A stretch of 60,914 nt of DNA from a bacterium (GTDB lineage: Bacteria; ARS69): NCBI GenBank assembly GCA_025774805.1, contig JALGZR010000041.1:1-60914 (forward strand). Reading direction: 5' to 3'. Each line of letters starts with the position of its first letter. Within the stretch, counting starts at the first letter, position 1. The position numbers were made by a program, and so were the translations under genes. Under the pieces are notes generated by a model, which did not search any database, had not been told where the DNA came from, and saw only the letters and a program-made list of their open reading frames with translations. Positions 33,689 to 43,350 of the stretch are shown one piece after another.

Positions 33689-35374
33689 ATGCCCGCCTCC
33701 ACCTGCCCCGCGCGCCGTCGCAGCGCGCTCCGATCCGCCGCCCTCGCCCTGTCGTTTCTCGTTCTGCCGCTGTCGGGGACGTCCTCCGCCGCGGCGTGGG
33801 GCAACCTGCAGCTCAACCAAGACGCCACGACCGAGCTCCAGAACGAGGAGCAGATCGCGATCAACCCGACGGACCCCGACAACATGGTGGCGGTCTGGAG
33901 GGACTTCCGACTCGGATTCCGCCAGGTCGGCTGGGCCTACACGTTTGACGGGGGAGTGAGCTGGACCGAGGGGGGTCTGATCGACGAGCCGAACTACCCC
34001 TGGCAGAGCGATCCGGGAGTGACCGCCGACCGCGACGGGAACTTCTATGCCGTGCTCCTCTCCCTGGTGAGCACGTCGCAGCCGAACGGAATCTACGTGG
34101 TGAAGTCCACGGACGGGGGGATGAGCTGGGGCGCTCCTCTGGAGGTCGTGAACGGAGTGCCGGACGTCTTCGAGGACAAGGAGCTCCTCGCCTGCGATCG
34201 GACGGCCGGTCCGCACTCGGGCAACCTCTACGTGGCGTGGACCCGCTTCCCGAACGCGGGGAACCCGCAGATCGTCTTCCGCCGCTCCACCGACGGAGGA
34301 GCGGTCTGGAGCAGCACCCTCGACCTGACGGGAGGGGCGGCGCCCCTCGTCCAGTTTCCGATCCCCGTGATCGGGCGACAGGGAGAGGTGTACGTGGCCT
34401 GGTCCCGGCAGAACATCTTCTCCCAGATCAAGCTCAAGGTCTCGACGGACGGGGGAGTGACTTTCGGCTCCGGACGAACCGTGGTGAACACCCAGGGGGT
34501 TTTCCACTCACTGAACGGCGGCGTCGACGCCTACTCCTCGCCCCACATGGACGCCGACATCACCGACGGTCCCTTCTCGGGGCGTGTCTACGTGGCGTTC
34601 ATGGATCGAAGGAGCGGCTTGGGCGACTTCGATATCTGGGTCACGGCGAGCGACGACTCGGGCGCGACTTGGTCCGCACCGGTCAGGGTGAACGACGATG
34701 TCCCGGACAACGGCCGGGACCAGTTCCACCCCTGGCTGACGGTGGACAATCTCGGAATCGTGACGGTCGTCTATCTCGGACGGCGACACGATCCGGCGAA
34801 CCTGACCTACCACTGCATGCTGACCCAGTCCGCCGACGGCGGGATGACGTGGACTCCGAGCACCCGGGTCAGCACGGCACCCTCGGACCCCACGTTCGCG
34901 TTCTCTCCGCCGGACGGTCCCGCCGACGCGCCCGTCCGCGACGGGCTGCGGGCCGGGCTGATCGGCGAGTACATCGGAGTGGTCTCCTGGAGCGGACACC
35001 CGACCCCCGTCTGGACCGACATCCGGAATCTGCAACAGGACGTCTTCGCCGGCTACCGGCCGGGCGGGGTCGGGATCGATCCCACCTCGACGGTCCCGAT
35101 CGGGGCCGGCCTCGCCGTGGCCCCGAATCCCGTGCGTCCGGGGCGGGGGACCGTCGTTCGGGCCGACGGGTCGGGGGCGGCGACGCTGCGCATCTTCGAT
35201 CTCTCCGGACGGCTCGTACGCGAGCTGACCGGGTCGAGCTCGGCGGATGGCCCGGTCACGATTCGCTGGGACGGGAGCCGCGGCGACGGACGACCGGCGG
35301 CGGCCGGCGTCTACTTTCTGAGACTCGATCGAGGTTCGGGACGGCGGACGGGAAGGGTCGTCGTCGTTGAGTAG
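33689..35374 (+). CDS. Secreted BNR/sialidase-like repeat protein with FlgD/T9SS-type C-terminal domain
   Basis: 561 residues from ATG 33689, with GGAAGAGA upstream. Signal peptide SALRSAALALSFLVLPLSGT-SSAAA. The body repeats S-x-D-G-G-x-x-W Asp-box motifs (FDGGVSWTEG, STDGGMSWGAP, STDGGAVWSS, DDSGATWSAP, SADGGMTWTP), as in beta-propeller sialidase-like folds. Catalytic residues of true sialidases are not evident, so binding is as likely as cleavage. The end, LAVAPNPVRPGRGTVVR then LRIFDLSGRLVREL and GVYFLRLDRG, is a FlgD-Ig or type IX-sorting-like module common in secreted proteins of FCB-type bacteria. It is a single gene, converging with the transporter gene. Substrate unknown. Confidence 0.75.
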   Translation: MPASTCPARRRSALRSAALALSFLVLPLSGTSSAAAWGNLQLNQDATTELQNEEQIAINPTDPDNMVAVWRDFRLGFRQVGWAYTFDGGVSWTEGGLIDEPNYPWQSDPGVTADRDGNFYAVLLSLVSTSQPNGIYVVKSTDGGMSWGAPLEVVNGVPDVFEDKELLACDRTAGPHSGNLYVAWTRFPNAGNPQIVFRRSTDGGAVWSSTLDLTGGAAPLVQFPIPVIGRQGEVYVAWSRQNIFSQIKLKVSTDGGVTFGSGRTVVNTQGVFHSLNGGVDAYSSPHMDADITDGPFSGRVYVAFMDRRSGLGDFDIWVTASDDSGATWSAPVRVNDDVPDNGRDQFHPWLTVDNLGIVTVVYLGRRHDPANLTYHCMLTQSADGGMTWTPSTRVSTAPSDPTFAFSPPDGPADAPVRDGLRAGLIGEYIGVVSWSGHPTPVWTDIRNLQQDVFAGYRPGGVGIDPTSTVPIGAGLAVAPNPVRPGRGTVVRADGSGAATLRIFDLSGRLVRELTGSSSADGPVTIRWDGSRGDGRPAAAGVYFLRLDRGSGRRTGRVVVVE

Positions 35375-35381
35375 ACGGACG

Positions 35382-36812
35382 TCAGGCCCTTTCCCTTTCG
35401 TGAGTCGCGCGGACCCCATCGGGACGGCGGGAGCGCCGAGCTGCGGCGAGGTCTCTCTCGCGGAGGCTCTCGAGCGTTCCGCGGCTCCGGTGACGCAGCC
35501 ACCCGGCCTGAAAGCAGTAGCCCACGAACGTCGCGGCAAGCCCCACGTACAGCCCTGTGATCCCCCCGTGACCGATCCCGAGGGCCAGCACGGTGGCGCT
35601 CGTTCCGAGGTAGAGGGCGATGGCCTCGCTCACGCCCCGAGTGTGGTGGCTGTTCACGAGGATCCCCTGAAACCAGTGCTGGACGACGCTCATGCCCGGC
35701 ATGAGGACCGTGAGCCAGAGGCCGCGACCCGCCAGACCCGCCAGCTCCGGGGAGAGCCCGGAGACGACTCCGAACCAGAGCCACGAAAGGGGAGTGGCGG
35801 CCACCAGCGCGAGAAGAAGGGTGGTGGCGCCGGCCAGTAGAATCGTGAAGCGCAGAAGCGGCGCCACCGATCCGCGGCGATCGAGCAGCGCCACGACGAC
35901 CTCGTTGTAGGCGAAGCCGAGGCTGCGCAGCGTGAACGTGAGACCGCTGATGACCGGCCAGACGGCGAGCGACTCGATGGGGCGCGGCATCCGACTCATC
36001 GCCGCGCTCCCGATCGGCAGGGCGATGAGCGCGAACACCGACGTCAGCGCGAGCGGAGTGTAGAAACGGAAGAACCGGCGGGCCGTCAGGGGCTCCGCTT
36101 CCGGGTCCTCGGCGGGGAGCTCCCCCTCGAGGACGGGGCGGACGGCGAGCCCGACGAACACGGCTTCCACGATCACCCCGCTCATGATGGCCGCCGTGCC
36201 CACGACGATCCCGGGGACATTCCCCTTCACGAAGCCGGCCGCGAGGACCGAAACGTTCGTCGTGAGTCGAATGACCGTTCCCACGCCGACCGTCCGGGAT
36301 CGTCCGTAACGGATCAGGACGCCCTGCTGAAACCGGCGGTACGCGATGGACCAGGTCCAGAGCGTCATGATGAGCAGCCCGGTTCTTGCCGGACCTCGGA
36401 TCTCCATCGGGGCGCCGATCAACCTCCCCACGAAGAGATCGAAGAGCGGGGTGACCACGATCGCGAGATGAATCCCCGTGAGGACCGCGCCGGACGCCCA
36501 CATGAACCGGCGGAGCTTCCGGTAGGAGTCGCGGTCCCGGGAAAGGGCCGTGGATGCCGCCAGCAGCATGATGATGGGGGCTTCGATCAGAAGAGAGAGT
36601 GGAAAGACGATGCCGCCGTAGGCGGCGAGGCTGATCTCGGGCTCGGGGAGACGCGCCATCGTCGCGCTGACCGCGGGGAGCTCGAATCCCATCATCAGCC
36701 AGCTCGCGGCGAGCGGCCACCACGTGGAGTAGACCCGGCGCAGCGTGACCGGCCCGGCAGTCACGGCTGATTCACGAATCGAGCGGGGGACGGCATCCGG
36801 GGACGATACCAC
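35382..36812 (-). CDS. Polytopic membrane transporter, MATE/ANKH-like
   Basis: 476 residues from GTG 36812; GTG 36764 is an alternative start. About 12 membrane helices are visible. The first block reads WLMMGFELPAVSATMARLPE then AAYGGIVFPLSLLIEAPIIM, a signature I associate with ANKH-like members of the MOP/MATE superfamily. A long cytoplasmic loop (ELPAEDPEAEPLTARRFFRF) separates two homologous six-helix halves, as in MATE transporters. The human homologue exports small anions (ATP, citrate, pyrophosphate), but the bacterial substrates are unknown. It stands alone between convergent and divergent neighbours; only 65 bp separate it from the divergent Lon gene. Confidence 0.7.
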   Translation of the reverse strand: MVSSPDAVPRSIRESAVTAGPVTLRRVYSTWWPLAASWLMMGFELPAVSATMARLPEPEISLAAYGGIVFPLSLLIEAPIIMLLAASTALSRDRDSYRKLRRFMWASGAVLTGIHLAIVVTPLFDLFVGRLIGAPMEIRGPARTGLLIMTLWTWSIAYRRFQQGVLIRYGRSRTVGVGTVIRLTTNVSVLAAGFVKGNVPGIVVGTAAIMSGVIVEAVFVGLAVRPVLEGELPAEDPEAEPLTARRFFRFYTPLALTSVFALIALPIGSAAMSRMPRPIESLAVWPVISGLTFTLRSLGFAYNEVVVALLDRRGSVAPLLRFTILLAGATTLLLALVAATPLSWLWFGVVSGLSPELAGLAGRGLWLTVLMPGMSVVQHWFQGILVNSHHTRGVSEAIALYLGTSATVLALGIGHGGITGLYVGLAATFVGYCFQAGWLRHRSRGTLESLRERDLAAARRSRRPDGVRATHERERA

Positions 36813-36877
36813 GGACCGCCTCGCGTCGTGCTAGACTCCTCCCTCGCTGCTCGCTGGACGAGGCCCTGAGCGATCTC

Positions 36878-39235
36878 ATGGACAAGATCATCGACTGGCC
36901 CGAGGGTGACGTTTTCCACGAGGTGCCGCTGCTGCTCCTGAGGAGCACGGTGCTCTTTCCTCTCCAGGTCGCGTCGGTGCAGATCGCGACCAAGGCGAAC
37001 CTCCGGCTCCTGGAGGACCACGCCGACCCCCGAGCGATCGTCGGAGCCGGGGTGTTGGTGGACCCGGACGGGCCCGCCAACCGGCGCAATCTCGGCCCGA
37101 TCGCCGTGGCCTGCCGGATTCTGAACCGAATCGACATGGGCGGGGGCTCGGCCCAGGTCGTGTTGCAGGGGCTGCGGCGCATCCGGATCCGGGAAGTTGT
37201 CAGATCCCGACCCTACCTGCGGACCCGGGCCGAGGGGCTCGACGAGTCCGAAGGAGACCGTCCCGTGGGGCGGGAGCGCGTCACCCGGGTGGTCCGGCTG
37301 GTCCGGACCCTGGTCGAGACCGACGATCGCTACCCGGACGAGCTGGCCAAGGTGGTCGAGATGAACCACGAGAACGGATCCCGGTGCGCCGATCTCGTGG
37401 CCGATCTGATTCAGTTCGGATACGTGGAGAAGAGACAGCTCCTCGAGACCGAGGACGTCTCGGTGCGACTCGACCGGTTGGCGGAACTCGTCCAACGGGA
37501 GATCGCCCGCTCCAAGGTCGCCCGGGAGGTCCAGACGAAGACGGCGATCTCGATCGACCGCACCCGGCGGGAGTCTTTGCTTCGGGAGCAGCTCGAAATC
37601 ATCCGCCGCGAGCTGGAAGAGCTGGACCCGGCCGAGGCCGAGATCGCGGAGCTGGCCCGGAAGACGGAGGCGGCCCCCCTGCCGCCGATCGTGGCCGAAG
37701 AGGCGCGGCGCGAGGTGCAAAGGCTCCGCCACGGCCCCACCCGCCATCACGAGGGGTTCTCGATTCGCGCCTACGTCGACTGGGTCCTCTCGATGCCGTG
37801 GGAGGCGACGACGAAGGATCGACTCGATCTGCGGCGGGCACGAAGAATGGTGGACAAGCGCTATCTCGGTCTCGGGACGGCGAGGGACCGCCTCTTGGAG
37901 TTTCTCGCCGTCCGCAAGCTCGGGGGAAACGCGCGTCTTCCCCTTCTCGTCATTCTGGGACCGTCGGGGACCGGCCGGACGAGTCTCGCGAGCACGGTCG
38001 CCGAGGTGCTGGGCCGACGCTTCGTGCGCATCCCCATGCAGGGAATCCACGACGCGGCGGAGATCCGGGGGCATCGCCGTACCGCGGCCGCGGCGCGACC
38101 GGGGCGCGTTCTCGACGGCCTGCGCACGGCCGGCGTGCGGAATCCGGTCATCCTGATCGACCACCTCGATCGGCTCGAGGCCCGCATCGGCGAGCCGATG
38201 CATTCGCTGGTCGACGCGCTCCATCCCGAGCGCAACGGCCAGTTCCTCGATCACTACCTGGGAGTGCCGTTCGATCTGTCGGAGGTGCTGTTCGTCGTGA
38301 CGGCGAACGTGGAGGAGGAGATTCCCCGCGACCTCTGGTCCTTCATGCACACCATCGAGATGCCGGGATACACGGAGCCCGTCAAGCGGGCCATCGTGCG
38401 CGAGAGCCTGTGGCCCGAGCTCGTCGAGGGGCACGGCATCTCCCGGTTCGACGTTCGACTGACGAACACCGCCGTCACGCGGATCATCCGTCACTACACG
38501 AGGGAGGCCGGAGTCCGTGAGCTCAGGCTCCATCTCCGGACGATCTGCCGGCGGATCGCGGTTCAAGTGGCGGTGCGGGGGGGGCGCCGTCTGTCGATCG
38601 GAGTCCGAAACCTCGAGGAGTATCTGGGCAAGCCGCTCTATGTCGAAGACCCCACGGCGCGCGAGCCGAAGGTCGGCGCCGCGACCGGCCTGGCCTGGAC
38701 CGAGGCGGGAGGGGTGCTGCTTCCGATCGAGGCCCTGATCATGCCGGGGGAGGGATACGTGATGGTCACCGGGATGCTCGGTGAGGTCATGGAGGAGTCG
38801 GTGGAGGCCGCGCTCTCCTACGTGCGCTCGCGGGGCGCGGAACTGAAGATCCCGGCGGACACCCTCTACGAGAGGGACCTGCACATCCACTTCCCCGAGG
38901 GGGCGATCCCGAAGGACGGCCCCTCGGCGGGCATCGCCGCCGCCACCACGATCGCGTCGCTGCTCTCGGGCCGCCCCGTGCGTCACGACATCGCCATGAC
39001 CGGCGAGATCTCGCTGCAGGGCTGGGTGCTGCCGGTGGGCGGAATCCGCGAAAAGGTCCTCGCGGCGTACCGGGCCGGCATCAAACGCGTCATCCTTCCG
39101 AAGGGCAACGAGAGCGATCTCGACGACGTGCCCCGAGACGTCCGCGGGAAGATGCGGTTCGATCTGGTGGGGGACGTCGGCGAAGTCTTCGGCATCGCGC
39201 TGAAGAAGAAACCGGTGAGCCGGCCCGGGAAGTAG
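36878..39235 (+). CDS. Lon-family protease with degenerate ATPase motifs and intact Ser-Lys dyad
   Basis: 785 residues, the size of bacterial Lon. N-terminal LonN domain (PLLLLRSTVLFPLQVASVQI), coiled-coil arm (about 205-260), AAA+ region (350-560) and Lon protease domain (595-775). In the AAA+ part, Walker A is GPSGTGRTS with Arg367 for the essential Lys. Walker B is ILIDHLD (425-431) with His429 for Glu. The LRDRM arginine-finger segment is LWSFM (486-490). Sensor-1 Asn in VTANVE and the GVREL sensor-2 remain. The protease part keeps Ser683 (PKDGPSAG) and Lys726 (GGIREKVLAA). It should bind and cut peptides but probably cannot unfold substrates using ATP. It lies 8 bp before polB, in one transcript. 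Confidence 0.88.
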   Translation: MDKIIDWPEGDVFHEVPLLLLRSTVLFPLQVASVQIATKANLRLLEDHADPRAIVGAGVLVDPDGPANRRNLGPIAVACRILNRIDMGGGSAQVVLQGLRRIRIREVVRSRPYLRTRAEGLDESEGDRPVGRERVTRVVRLVRTLVETDDRYPDELAKVVEMNHENGSRCADLVADLIQFGYVEKRQLLETEDVSVRLDRLAELVQREIARSKVAREVQTKTAISIDRTRRESLLREQLEIIRRELEELDPAEAEIAELARKTEAAPLPPIVAEEARREVQRLRHGPTRHHEGFSIRAYVDWVLSMPWEATTKDRLDLRRARRMVDKRYLGLGTARDRLLEFLAVRKLGGNARLPLLVILGPSGTGRTSLASTVAEVLGRRFVRIPMQGIHDAAEIRGHRRTAAAARPGRVLDGLRTAGVRNPVILIDHLDRLEARIGEPMHSLVDALHPERNGQFLDHYLGVPFDLSEVLFVVTANVEEEIPRDLWSFMHTIEMPGYTEPVKRAIVRESLWPELVEGHGISRFDVRLTNTAVTRIIRHYTREAGVRELRLHLRTICRRIAVQVAVRGGRRLSIGVRNLEEYLGKPLYVEDPTAREPKVGAATGLAWTEAGGVLLPIEALIMPGEGYVMVTGMLGEVMEESVEAALSYVRSRGAELKIPADTLYERDLHIHFPEGAIPKDGPSAGIAAATTIASLLSGRPVRHDIAMTGEISLQGWVLPVGGIREKVLAAYRAGIKRVILPKGNESDLDDVPRDVRGKMRFDLVGDVGEVFGIALKKKPVSRPGK

Positions 39236-39243
39236 GATGCGCC

Positions 39244-41607
39244 GTGCCGATCGGATTCGTGCTCCAGCCCACCTACCGTATCGAGTCCGGACGCCCCGTC
39301 GTGCACCTCTGGGGGAAGCTCGAGGACGGGCGCTCGTTCCTGGTGCGCGACCGGCGGCAGGTGCCCCGTTTCTGGATCCGGAGCCGGGACGCGGAGGCGG
39401 CCCGAGAGCGGGGCGCGCGAATCGCTCCCGACGACCGGGAACGGGTCGACATGTCCGGGAATCCGGTCGTGCCGGTCGAGGTCGACGTTCCGCCCGATGT
39501 TCCGCCGGTTCGCGAGCGGCTGTCCGCCGCGGGAATCCCGACCTTCGAGGCGGACGTCCGCTTCGCGATCCGCTACCTCGTCGACCGGGGGGTTCGGGGC
39601 TCCTGCGAGATCGTGGGGGAGGAGCGGCCGGGCGAGGGGGTCGACGTCGTCTTCGAAGATCCCGAAGTGCGCGCTGCCGGCGGGACGCTGCGGCTTTCGG
39701 TTCTCTCGATCGACATCGAGACCGATCCGCGGGCGGAGCGACTGCTCTCGGTTGCGCTCGTGGGCGGCGGAGCGGACGAGGTGCTTCTCCTCGCGCCGCC
39801 CGACGAAGCCCCCCCGGAGGGATCGGTCGCCTGCGGTTCGGAGCGCGAGCTCCTGCAGCGCTTCGTGCAACGGGTCCGGGAGATCGACCCGGACGTTCTC
39901 ACCGGATGGAACCTGGTCGACTTCGACCTGACCGTGCTGGCCGACCTCGCGACGCGTCGTGGGGTCCGCCTCGCGATCGGACGCGGTCGGGAGCCGTTGC
40001 GCCTCCGGCCGTCCTCGTCGCCCCGCGTGCAACGGGAGGCTCAGGTTCCGGGCCGCGTCGTGCTCGACGGGATCGAGCTCGTGCGCGGAGCGTTTCTCCG
40101 GTACGAGAGCTTCTCCCTCGACTCCGTCTCCCGGGAGGTCCTCGGAGAGGCGAAGACGATGACCGGTCCCGGCCGGGCCGACGCGATCTTCGAGGCCTGG
40201 CGAACCGATCGCGCGCGATTCGTCGAATACAACCGGAACGACGCCCGGCTCGTCCTCGGCATTCTGGAGAAGCTCCGGCTCGTGGAGCTGGCCGTCGAGC
40301 GCAGCCTCCTGACCGGGCTCCCGCCGAACCGCGTGGCGGCGAGCGTCGCCTCGTTCGATTTCCTGTACCTGACCGAGCTCGGGAAGCGGGGCGTCGTGGC
40401 GCCGACCGCGGGAGAACCGGATCGCCCGATGCCGCAGACCGGCGGCACCGTGTTCGAACCGGAGTCGGGTCTCCACGAGAACGTGGTCGTTCTCGACTTC
40501 AAGAGCCTGTACCCGAGCATCATCCGCACGTTCAACATCGATCCGTGGGGACGCGCGCGCGAAGGGAGCGCCCGATCCGATGCGGTGCCGGAGGCCGACC
40601 CCGCCGTCGCCCCGGACGCCGAATCCGATCCGGTGGTCGCTCCGAACGGGGTCCGGTTCCGGCGCGAGCCGGGAATCCTGCCCGGCATCCTCGACGAGCT
40701 GTTCCCTCGGCGGGAGAAGGCGAAGTCGGGGGGCGACGACGTGGCGAGCCAGGCGATCAAGATCCTGATGAACTCGTTCTACGGCGTACTTGGTACGCCC
40801 GCCTGTCGTTTCGCGTCCCCCGATCTCGCGAACGCGATCACCGGCTTCGGGCGGACCCTCCTGGTCTGGTCCCGGGACCGGCTCGAGGCGAAGGGCTTTC
40901 GGGTGCTCTACGGCGACACGGACAGCCTCTTCGTGGATTCGGCGGCCGCGACCGCCGAGGAGGCGCGGCGGATCGGCGCACGGCTCGTCGCGGAGCTGAA
41001 CCGGGAGCTCGCCGTGCACGTGCGCGACACCTGGAGAGTGGAGAGCCGGCTGGAGCTCGAGTTCGAGACGCTGTACCGGAAGCTCCTGCTGCCCGAGATG
41101 CGGCACGGTGCCGGCGGCGCCCGGAAGCGGTACGCCGGGCTCGCGCAGATCGGCTCCGAATCGGTCGTCGTGTTCACGGGAATGGAGGTCGTGCGCCGCG
41201 ACTGGACAGAGCTCGCGAAGAGCGTGCAGCGGGAGCTCTATACCCGCCTGTTCACCGACCGGCCGGTGGAGGAGTACCTGCGGGACGTGGTCGCCCGCGT
41301 GCGTGCGGGCGAGCTGGACGATCTCCTCGTCTACCGCAAGGGGCTCCGCAAGAGACTGGAGGCCTACACCGCCTCGACACCGCCGCACGTCGCGGCCGCC
41401 CGCAAGATGAAGGGAAAACCCGGCTCCCTGATCGAGTACGTCATCACCGCGGACGGTCCCGAGCCGGTCGCGGAGCGAACGTCTCCGATCGATCGGGAGC
41501 ACTACGTCCAGAAGCAGGTGCGGCCGGTGGCGGAACCCGTCATCGCGATCCTCGAGCTGGACTTCGACGTGATCGTGGGGGACGATCGGCAGCTCGATCT
41601 GTTCTGA
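39244..41607 (+). CDS. polB: DNA polymerase II, family B
   Basis: 787 residues from GTG 39244, nearly the same length as E. coli Pol II (783). The 3'-5' exonuclease is intact: SIDIETDP (ExoI), TGWNLVDFDL (ExoII), YNRNDARL (ExoIII). Polymerase motifs: DFKSLYPSII (A), KILMNSFYGVLG (B), YGDTDSLF (C). The chain ends RQLDLF, a good sliding-clamp-binding motif of the QLxLF type at the very C-terminus. It is a replicative-restart or translesion DNA polymerase, induced by SOS in E. coli; no LexA site is obvious here. It follows the Lon-like gene by 8 bp with TAGGATG as a ribosome site, so both are probably made together. Confidence 0.95.
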   Translation: MPIGFVLQPTYRIESGRPVVHLWGKLEDGRSFLVRDRRQVPRFWIRSRDAEAARERGARIAPDDRERVDMSGNPVVPVEVDVPPDVPPVRERLSAAGIPTFEADVRFAIRYLVDRGVRGSCEIVGEERPGEGVDVVFEDPEVRAAGGTLRLSVLSIDIETDPRAERLLSVALVGGGADEVLLLAPPDEAPPEGSVACGSERELLQRFVQRVREIDPDVLTGWNLVDFDLTVLADLATRRGVRLAIGRGREPLRLRPSSSPRVQREAQVPGRVVLDGIELVRGAFLRYESFSLDSVSREVLGEAKTMTGPGRADAIFEAWRTDRARFVEYNRNDARLVLGILEKLRLVELAVERSLLTGLPPNRVAASVASFDFLYLTELGKRGVVAPTAGEPDRPMPQTGGTVFEPESGLHENVVVLDFKSLYPSIIRTFNIDPWGRAREGSARSDAVPEADPAVAPDAESDPVVAPNGVRFRREPGILPGILDELFPRREKAKSGGDDVASQAIKILMNSFYGVLGTPACRFASPDLANAITGFGRTLLVWSRDRLEAKGFRVLYGDTDSLFVDSAAATAEEARRIGARLVAELNRELAVHVRDTWRVESRLELEFETLYRKLLLPEMRHGAGGARKRYAGLAQIGSESVVVFTGMEVVRRDWTELAKSVQRELYTRLFTDRPVEEYLRDVVARVRAGELDDLLVYRKGLRKRLEAYTASTPPHVAAARKMKGKPGSLIEYVITADGPEPVAERTSPIDREHYVQKQVRPVAEPVIAILELDFDVIVGDDRQLDLF

Positions 41608-41777
41608 CCCGAATCGACGGCACGCGATGACCCCGGACCCGGAAACGCCCTCCGATCCCCCCGTCCCGAGCGTACCGGGCGACGAGGGGACCGCCGTCGC
41701 GCCCCGTTCCGGATCGGAACCGAAAGGCGTCGTGCCCCCCGCCTTCGACGCGGGCGACCGGACTCCGCGGCCCGGAC

Positions 41778-43142
41778 TCAGGGACTCGAGATGCCGGAGA
41801 GGCGCTGGCGATCCGGGGGCTCGGAGTTCTCGTAGGCGTGGAATTCCCCCTGGCCGTCGTGTCCGTACGCGACCCACTCCGAAGCGGTCAGGTTCGCATT
41901 CATCCAGCGGAAGTATCTCTCTTCCGGTCCGAAGTGGTAGACGTTGTGGTCGAACCGGTTGTTCTGATGAAGGAAGACCGCGTCGTCCACGGAGTCGTCG
42001 CGGGCCACCCCGGACACACCCTGGCCCATGCTGATCGTGTTGTGATGAACCCAGAGGTTCTGCAGGAGGTAAGGGCCGTCGGACCCCGCTCCGCGGTTCT
42101 GCTGGGTGCCCATGATCCCCTTTGCGTTTCCCGTGACCGTGTTTCCGTAGACCTCGACGTCCGGAGAGGAGATGACCACGATCCCCGCATTGTGATACCA
42201 ACCGGCGGTGGGGGCGAATCCGTTTCCCGACACCGTGTTGTTCCGAATGATCCCGCCGTAGGAGATCTCGTGGTAGATCCCCTGGTGCAGATTGTCGGTG
42301 ACGAGGTTCGCCTCGACGACGGCATCCACGTTGTCGATGTCGAGCCAGATCCCGGTGACGCCGTTGTGGTGAACGTGGTTGTTCCGGATCGTCACTTGTC
42401 GGCTGAACGTGATCTTGATGCCTCCGCACTCCGAGCTCGGCGTGCCGGGCATGTACTCGAGATCCGTGTTCTGATGGTCGATCTCGTTCCCCTGGATCAG
42501 GGCGAAGTCGCCCTGCCCCATGATCCCGGTCTGCCGATTGTGGTGAATGTGGTTGTTGAGGATACGCATCTCGTGCCCGAGGCGAACGCCTCCCTTGTTG
42601 GAGTGAATGTGGTTGTTCCGCACGACCCATCCCCGCGTGTCGACACCTCGCACCGCACCCCACTGGTCCGGTGAGTCGTAGCCCCGGATCTCCAGTCGCT
42701 CGATCCTGACGTCGTCGATGTCCCGCCTTCCGTAGAAGGCGAACGGCAGCTCGTCCCCTCCGTCCAGAACGGCGCCGGGCTCCCCCCGGAAGACATCGCC
42801 CGTCCGCGGTTCGATCCGCTGTCGGGAGTGAACGCCGGCCCGGATCAGGAACGCGGTTCCCGGAGGATGACCGTCGACGATCGACTGAATGTCCTGCCCC
42901 GGATCGATCGGAACGAACGTCTCGTCGGATGGGTCGAGGGTCCCGATGTCGTCGCCGTCTCCGGGGGTCTCCGAACCCGGGATTTCGAGGTTGGAGACCT
43001 CCGGGCCGGTGCGGTCGAACTCGCTCGAGCAGGCTCCGGGAGAGACGACCGCCGCGAAGAGGGCGAGGACGCCCAACCCCGTCCGTCGGCCGGCCGGCCC
43101 GTCGAGCATCGCTTCGAGAGGTGACATCAAGCTCTTTTTCAT
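41778..43142 (-). CDS. Secreted lipoprotein with right-handed parallel beta-helix
   Basis: 454 residues from ATG 43142. The N-terminal hydrophobic stretch LGVLALFAAVVSPGAC ends in a probable lipobox Cys at 38, and a Ser/Asp/Pro-rich linker follows. Then repeated coils rich in N-N-H-I-H and N-x-V (VVRNNHIHSNKGGVRLG, ILNNHIHHNRQTGI, IRNNHVHHNGVTGIWLD, VYGNTVTGNAKGI) run to about residue 370, a classic parallel beta-helix as in pectate lyase or NosD-like proteins. Catalytic residues cannot be assigned. It could be a polysaccharide lyase or epimerase, or an adhesin. It is a single leftward gene, divergent from the HMG-CoA cluster. Confidence 0.78.
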   Translation of the reverse strand: MKKSLMSPLEAMLDGPAGRRTGLGVLALFAAVVSPGACSSEFDRTGPEVSNLEIPGSETPGDGDDIGTLDPSDETFVPIDPGQDIQSIVDGHPPGTAFLIRAGVHSRQRIEPRTGDVFRGEPGAVLDGGDELPFAFYGRRDIDDVRIERLEIRGYDSPDQWGAVRGVDTRGWVVRNNHIHSNKGGVRLGHEMRILNNHIHHNRQTGIMGQGDFALIQGNEIDHQNTDLEYMPGTPSSECGGIKITFSRQVTIRNNHVHHNGVTGIWLDIDNVDAVVEANLVTDNLHQGIYHEISYGGIIRNNTVSGNGFAPTAGWYHNAGIVVISSPDVEVYGNTVTGNAKGIMGTQQNRGAGSDGPYLLQNLWVHHNTISMGQGVSGVARDDSVDDAVFLHQNNRFDHNVYHFGPEERYFRWMNANLTASEWVAYGHDGQGEFHAYENSEPPDRQRLSGISSP

Positions 43143-43350
43143 CTCGATCCTCTCCGGGCCCTCGCGGGACCGAGCCCTGATACGGGAACATGAAGTCGAG
43201 CGAACCCTTGCGAATTCGAGGCCAATCCGCTCACTCCCTTTCCTCGGACGAGAATCGCGAGGTTCCCTTCAGAAAACCGCTTTCGGTGGCATTCCTCGAA
43301 ACCGGTTGTCTCCGGGATCCCGCCCGCTGGAGAAAAAACTTCGCAGACTA

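Noticed and set aside
41627-42034. Short plus-strand open frame after polB
   Set aside because: Pro/Arg-rich, no ribosome-binding site, and overlaps the well-supported beta-helix lipoprotein gene.
38983-43191. Very long antisense open frame (about 1,400 codons) across polB and the beta-helix gene
   Set aside because: It is out-of-frame antisense of genes with clear motifs (PolB A, B and C), with biased Arg/Pro/Asp composition and no family features.
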